Assembly: GCF_035975855.1 (NCBI RefSeq)
Contig: NZ_CP109055.1
Span: 6,138,001 to 6,202,000 of the forward strand
DNA length: 64,000 bases
From: Streptomyces sp. NBC_01304
GTDB taxonomy: Bacteria; Actinomycetota; Actinomycetes; Streptomycetales; Streptomycetaceae
Reading direction: 5' to 3'
A program made the position numbers and the translations under genes. The notes under the pieces are model-generated. The model was not told the origin of the DNA. It did no database searches and saw only the letters and a list, made by a program, of their open reading frames with translations. Shown in pieces: positions 60,192 through 64,000 of this stretch; position 1 is the stretch's first letter, and each line of letters opens with the position of its first letter.

Positions 60192-60977
60192 GTGCGCAAG
60201 ACCACCCGCATCGCCATCGTGACCGGCGCCCTGGCCCTGTCGGCCGTGGCCGTCCCTGCCGCGCAGGCGGACTCGGCCGTGGGCGACACCAAGATCACGA
60301 AGATCTCGGTCAACGCCGGCAAGGACATCGTGGTCGGCACCACAGAGAAGAAGACGGTCACCATCTCCGTCACCGCGACGGACGACTCCGGCATCAAGCG
60401 GGCGACCGCGATGCTGTGGCACGGCTCGGACTTCGACGCCGAGAACGGCATCGACGGCTCCGCGGTCCCGTCCGCCGACTGGGGCTCCTGCACGGTCGTC
60501 GACGCGACCACCTCGACCTGCAAGATCACGGTCGTCGTCGACCCGAAGAAGAACATCTACGGCAACATCCTGGCCGGCAAGTGGAAGGTCTGGGCACTGG
60601 CCCAGGGCAACGACGCCGACAAGGTCCAGAAGAACGAGGCGGGCAGCGCGTACGTCAAGCGCGCCTCCCGCCTCAGCACCAACGCGTCTCCCGAGCCGGT
60701 CAAGAAGGGCAAGACCATCACGGTCACCGGCGCCCTGACCCGCGCCAACTGGGACACGTCCAAGTACGCGGGCTACACCAGCCAGTCGGTGAAGCTGCAG
60801 TACAAGAAGAAGGGCGCCAGCAGCTACACGACGCTCAAGACGGTCAAGTCGGGCTCCGCGGGCGCCCTGAAGACGACCGTCACGGCGTCCGCCGACGGCT
60901 ACTTCCGCTACTCCTTCGCGGGTACGTCCACGACCCCGGCCGTGACGGCGACCAGCGACTTCGTCGACGTGCGCTGA
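60192..60977 (+). CDS. Secreted two-domain Ig-like protein
   Basis: This 261-aa protein has a signal peptide ending AQA (about residue 27). The rest is Thr/Ser/Lys-rich beta-sandwich-like sequence: an N-terminal domain (TKISVNAGKDIVVGTTEKK) with CTVVDATTSTC and a C-terminal SVKLQYKKKGASSYTTLKTV domain common in actinobacterial exported proteins. No enzyme motif is visible; surface or cell-wall binding is possible. GTG 60192 follows a GGGGGGAT sequence. Confidence 0.85.
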   Translation: MRKTTRIAIVTGALALSAVAVPAAQADSAVGDTKITKISVNAGKDIVVGTTEKKTVTISVTATDDSGIKRATAMLWHGSDFDAENGIDGSAVPSADWGSCTVVDATTSTCKITVVVDPKKNIYGNILAGKWKVWALAQGNDADKVQKNEAGSAYVKRASRLSTNASPEPVKKGKTITVTGALTRANWDTSKYAGYTSQSVKLQYKKKGASSYTTLKTVKSGSAGALKTTVTASADGYFRYSFAGTSTTPAVTATSDFVDVR

Positions 60978-60993
60978 AGCTGACGTACGCAGA

Positions 60994-61037
60994 CAGCAGA
61001 GTGGGGCGCCCGGAGAACCGGGCGCCCCACTCTGCTG
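60994..61037. terminator. Bidirectional terminator hairpin
   Basis: A perfect 20-bp stem (60994-61013 with 61018-61037), CAGCAGAGTGGGGCGCCCGG at left, has the loop AGAA. It lies between convergent genes for the secreted protein and the purine permease and can serve both. Confidence 0.85.
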
Positions 61038-61061
61038 TTCGGCTCAGCTCAAGAGCAGCGA

Positions 61062-62510
61062 CTACGTAAGGCCGAGCGCCGGCATCAGGTAGTAGAAGGC
61101 GAAGACCGCCGACACCGCGTACATCGCGATCGGCACCTCACGACCCCGGCCCGCCGCCAGGCGCAGGACGACGAAGGTGAGGAAGCCGATGCCGATGCCG
61201 TTCGTGATCGAGTAGGTGAAGGGCATCATCACCATCGTCAGGAACGCCGGGATCGCGATCGTGTAGTCCTTCCAGTCGATCGCGCCGATCGAACCGGACA
61301 GGATCAGGAAGCCCACCGCGAGCAGCGCGGGGGTCGCCGCCTGGGACGGGACCATCGTGGCAAGGGGCGTGAGGAACAGCGCCAGGGTGAACAGGCCGCC
61401 TGTCACCAGGTTGGCGAAGCCGGTCCGCGCGCCCTCGCCGACGCCCGCCGTGGACTCCACGAAGCAGGTCGTGGCCGACGAGGAGCTCGCGCCGCCCGCG
61501 GCGACCGCGATGCCGTCGACGAACAGGACCTTGTTGATGCCGGGCATGTTGCCGTCGGCGTCCGTCAGCTTGGCCTCGTCGCTGACGCCCATGATCGTGC
61601 CCATCGCGTCGAAGAAGCACGAGAGCAGCACGGTGAAGACGAAGAGGATGCCGGTGAGGACGCCGACCTTGCCGAAGCCGCCGAACAGGCTGACCTGGCC
61701 GACCAGGCCGAAGTCGGGGCTGGAGAACGGGTTGCCGGGCCACTTCGGGGTGGTCAGGCCCCAACTCGGCACCGTGGCGACCGCGTTGATGATCATGGCG
61801 AGAATCGTCATCACCACGATGGAGATCAGGATCGCGCCCGGCACCTTGCGGACGATCAGGCAGAGCGTGAGCAGCGCGCCCAGGACGAAGACGAGCACCG
61901 GCCAGCCGTTGAGGTGGCCGTCGGCGCCGAGCTGCAGCGGGACCGTGGTGTGGGCGGCGTCCGGGATCCGGGAGACGAAGCCCGAGTCGACCAGGCCGAT
62001 CAGCATGATGAAGAGGCCGATGCCGATCGCGATGCCCTTGCGCAGACCGAGCGGCACCGCGTTCATCACGCGCTCCCGCAGGCCGGTCGCGACGAGCAGC
62101 ATCACGATGAAGCCCGCGAGGACGACCATGCCCATCGCGTCCGGCCACGACATCCGCGGCGCGAGCTGCAGGGCGACGACCGTGTTCACGCCGAGGCCGG
62201 CCGCGAGCGCGATCGGGACGTTGCCGATGACACCCATCAGGAGCGTGGTGAACGCGGCGGTCAGGGCGGTCGCGGTGACCAGCTGGGCGTTGTCGAGCTG
62301 GTGCCCGTACATGTCCTTCGCGCTGCCGAGGATGATCGGGTTCAGCACGATGATGTAGGCCATCGCGAAGAAGGTGGCGAAGCCGCCGCGGACCTCGCGC
62401 CCGAGCGTGGAGCCGCGCTGGGAGATCTTGAAGTAGCGGTCGAGCCCGTTCTGCGGGGGCCCACCGGGCGACTTGGGGGCGTCGACCGGAGCGGTGGCCG
62501 AGGAGGACAT
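61062..62510 (-). CDS. NCS2 (AzgA-type) purine permease
   Basis: This 482-aa permease has about 13 TM segments and AzgA-like marks: RGGFATFFAMAYIIVLNPII, TALTAAFTTLLMG, GLGVNTVVAL and SFFDAMGT-like LSCFFDAMGTIMGVSDEA. Such proteins import adenine, guanine or hypoxanthine with protons. Hypoxanthine released by MqnB is a cell-internal source of the same base, so salvage is a sensible role. An inverted TGAAAC/GTTTCA pair with a 16-nt spacer (62586-62613) lies upstream and may be an operator. Confidence 0.92.
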   Translation of the reverse strand: MSSSATAPVDAPKSPGGPPQNGLDRYFKISQRGSTLGREVRGGFATFFAMAYIIVLNPIILGSAKDMYGHQLDNAQLVTATALTAAFTTLLMGVIGNVPIALAAGLGVNTVVALQLAPRMSWPDAMGMVVLAGFIVMLLVATGLRERVMNAVPLGLRKGIAIGIGLFIMLIGLVDSGFVSRIPDAAHTTVPLQLGADGHLNGWPVLVFVLGALLTLCLIVRKVPGAILISIVVMTILAMIINAVATVPSWGLTTPKWPGNPFSSPDFGLVGQVSLFGGFGKVGVLTGILFVFTVLLSCFFDAMGTIMGVSDEAKLTDADGNMPGINKVLFVDGIAVAAGGASSSSATTCFVESTAGVGEGARTGFANLVTGGLFTLALFLTPLATMVPSQAATPALLAVGFLILSGSIGAIDWKDYTIAIPAFLTMVMMPFTYSITNGIGIGFLTFVVLRLAAGRGREVPIAMYAVSAVFAFYYLMPALGLT

Positions 62511-62710
62511 GTGTGACCTTCGGGGGGTGAGGGGGGAACTGACCGAGCCCGACTGTGTTGTGTCCAGGTTGTGTCATCACACGAATGAAACTGGCCATAC
62601 TCGAGCTGTTTCAGTATGAATAACCGAGTCCCAAATTGCTATCTGCGCGCGTAGACCCCACTGCGGCAAGGGGTGCAACCGCCGCCTGGCACGCCTCGTA
62701 AGCTGTGCAC

Positions 62711-63031
62711 ATGGCGAAGTGGACAGCGAAGCACGAGGCGCCGGAGCCCCTGGAGGGCCCGGTCGTCGCGACGATCACGGGCCTCACGATCCTCTGGTTC
62801 GTCCTCTTCCTGGTGCAGCTGCCGTTCTACGGCTGGTTCGACGACCGCGATCAGACCTGGTGGGTGTGGTGCTGTCTGGCCGGGGCGGGGCTCGGGCTGA
62901 TCGGTATCTGGTACGTACGGGGGCGCGACGCCGCGATCAAGCGGCACGCGGCGGAAGCCGAAGCGGAGGCCGCGGCAGTGGCCGCAGCGAAGCGGGGCGC
63001 GGACGCGGACGCGGACGCGACCGACGCCTGA
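62711..63031 (+). CDS. DUF2530 domain-containing membrane protein
   Basis: This 106-aa protein has two TM helices (ATITGLTILWFVLFLVQLPF, and WWVWCCLAGAGLGLIGIWYV) and an Ala/Asp/Glu-rich cytoplasmic tail with AEAEAEAAAVAA and ADADADAT repeats. It matches the small actinobacterial DUF2530 family of unknown function. TAAGCT lies 6 nt before ATG 62711 with no Shine-Dalgarno, a leaderless pattern. Confidence 0.88.
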   Translation: MAKWTAKHEAPEPLEGPVVATITGLTILWFVLFLVQLPFYGWFDDRDQTWWVWCCLAGAGLGLIGIWYVRGRDAAIKRHAAEAEAEAAAVAAAKRGADADADATDA

Positions 63032-63150
63032 TCGGTTGGCCTACCAAGGTCCAAATCTTTGTAGTACCCAGGTTGGAATTGCGGCCGCGCACCCATGAAT
63101 ACGGCCCACTCGGCGGGTGAAGGGCGCCCACGCCCCGTACCGTCGGATCC

Positions 63151-64000
63151 ATGACGCACATTGACGCCGGCGCCGAACTGGATCCCGTACATCCAGTACC
63201 CCCGCCAGGACCTGGAGGAAAGGCCACCGGCCTTACTGCCGCCGAGGTCGCCGAGCGCGTCGCGCGCGGCGAGGTCAATGACGTCCCGGTGCGCTCCAGC
63301 CGCTCCATGGGCGAGATCGTCCGCGCCAACGTCTTCACCCGGTTCAACCTGATCATCGGCGTGCTCTGGGTGATCATGATGTTCGTGGCGCCGTTCCAGG
63401 ACACGGCCTTCGGCTATGTGATCCTCGCGAACACCGGCATCGGCATCATCCAGGAGTGGCGCGCCAAGAAGACCCTGGACAACCTCGCGGTCATCGGCGA
63501 GGCCAAGCCCACCGTGCGCCGCGACGGCAAGGCCGTCGAGGTGTCCACCTCCGAGATCGTGCTCGGCGACCTCATCGAGATCGGGCCCGGCGACAAGATC
63601 GTGGTGGACGGCGCGACCGTCGAGGCGGACAGCCTGGAGATCGACGAGTCGCTGCTCACCGGCGAGGCCGACCCGGTGATCAAGAAGCCCGGCGACCCCG
63701 TGATGTCCGGCTCCTTCGTGGTCGCGGGCGGCGGCGCCTTCCAGGCGACCAAGGTGGGCCGCGAGGCCTACGCGGCCCAGCTCGCCGAGGAGGCGTCCCG
63801 CTTCACCCTGGTCCACTCCGAGCTGCGCTCGGGCATCTCCACGATCCTCAAGTACGTGACGTGGCTGATGATCCCGACCTCGATCGGCCTGGTGATCTCC
63901 CAACTCGTCGTCAAGGACGACAACTTCAAGCAGTCCATCGCCTACACCGTCGGCGGCATCGTCCCGATGATCCCCGAGGGCCTGGTCCTGCTGACCTCGG
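63151..64000 (+). CDS. Cation-transporting P-type ATPase (partial, N-terminal 283 residues)
   Basis: This protein runs off the right edge. The visible part has a cytoplasmic N-terminus, a TM hairpin (FNLIIGVLWVIMMFVAPF), the actuator domain with LLTGEADPV (TGE) near residue 168 and TM4 with GGIVPMIPEGLVLLTS. PEGL in TM4, in place of CPC, points to Ca/Mg-type or CtpE-like ATPases rather than heavy-metal pumps. No N-terminal metal-binding domain is present. TACCGT lies 7 nt before ATG 63151. Confidence 0.9.
   Translation, partial: MTHIDAGAELDPVHPVPPPGPGGKATGLTAAEVAERVARGEVNDVPVRSSRSMGEIVRANVFTRFNLIIGVLWVIMMFVAPFQDTAFGYVILANTGIGIIQEWRAKKTLDNLAVIGEAKPTVRRDGKAVEVSTSEIVLGDLIEIGPGDKIVVDGATVEADSLEIDESLLTGEADPVIKKPGDPVMSGSFVVAGGGAFQATKVGREAYAAQLAEEASRFTLVHSELRSGISTILKYVTWLMIPTSIGLVISQLVVKDDNFKQSIAYTVGGIVPMIPEGLVLLTS

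Overview
The window is about 72% GC, with GTG starts, dense tail-to-head operons with 4-bp overlaps and typical actinomycete genes (CutC, DUF4031, DUF3027, MqnB/MqnD futalosine menaquinone genes, HelR-like ATPase, mycothiol-dependent-type enzyme). It is almost certainly a Streptomyces chromosome. I see no phage, integrase, tRNA, rRNA or CRISPR. I count about 57 convincing genes; the window cuts a PTS gene at the left edge and a P-type ATPase at the right edge.

Layout. 1-2465: MurNAc-type PTS component, murQ etherase and an RpiR/MurR regulator with two operator-like palindromes on its own promoter. 2.6-10.9 kb: small conserved proteins, a lipoprotein serine protease, two membrane proteins (DUF418, Cmx-type MFS), GNAT and HD proteins, a receptor Ser/Thr kinase and a maleylpyruvate-isomerase-like protein. 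10.85-11.25 kb: two adjacent CTAG-bounded palindromic elements that supply the stop codons of the genes on both sides. 11.2-18.7 kb: two divergent loci (DoxX/MFS and copper ATPase/secreted His-rich protein) that share CsoR-like 17-bp operators. Between them lies a gene-free 1.44-kb giant imperfect inverted repeat (13585-15022) whose arms hold G-rich tandem repeats of about 21 nt; this is the most unusual feature here.

18.7-31.5 kb: CutC with a DasR-like box, GNAT, a HelD/HelR-type RNA polymerase-associated ATPase, a GT87 mannosyltransferase, a VapBC toxin-antitoxin pair, an XPB helicase facing a helicase-associated/WYL protein that carries an in-frame copy of an intergenic repeat, and a HAAS-like membrane protein. 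31.5-35.7 kb: a four-gene iron-siderophore ABC importer behind an iron box. 35.7-39.2 kb: HAD hydrolase, small membrane protein, cold-shock protein, mqnD-mqnB and a DUF2771 lipoprotein.

39.2-53.4 kb looks accessory: an AMP-forming ligase, a large FAD/NAD(P)-binding protein, both glutamate (methylaspartate) mutase subunits and a cupin, divergent from a LysR regulator; then a secreted cupin, a secreted vanadium-haloperoxidase-like enzyme and a PNPOx protein; then an operon of VOC protein, PNPOx-like flavoprotein, ferredoxin and ferredoxin reductase, divergent from a CGNR regulator. 53.4-64 kb returns to housekeeping: HPP protein, MFS, DUF3027, a 1,054-aa sacsin/Hsp90-like GHKL protein, a secreted Ig-like protein, an AzgA purine permease, DUF2530 and a P-type ATPase.

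Two themes cross the window. Many genes have a -10-like hexamer 6-8 nt before the start codon and no ribosome binding site, which suggests leaderless mRNAs. Several families of GC-rich palindromic repeats sit between genes, and some have become part of coding sequence at protein ends or inside a protein.
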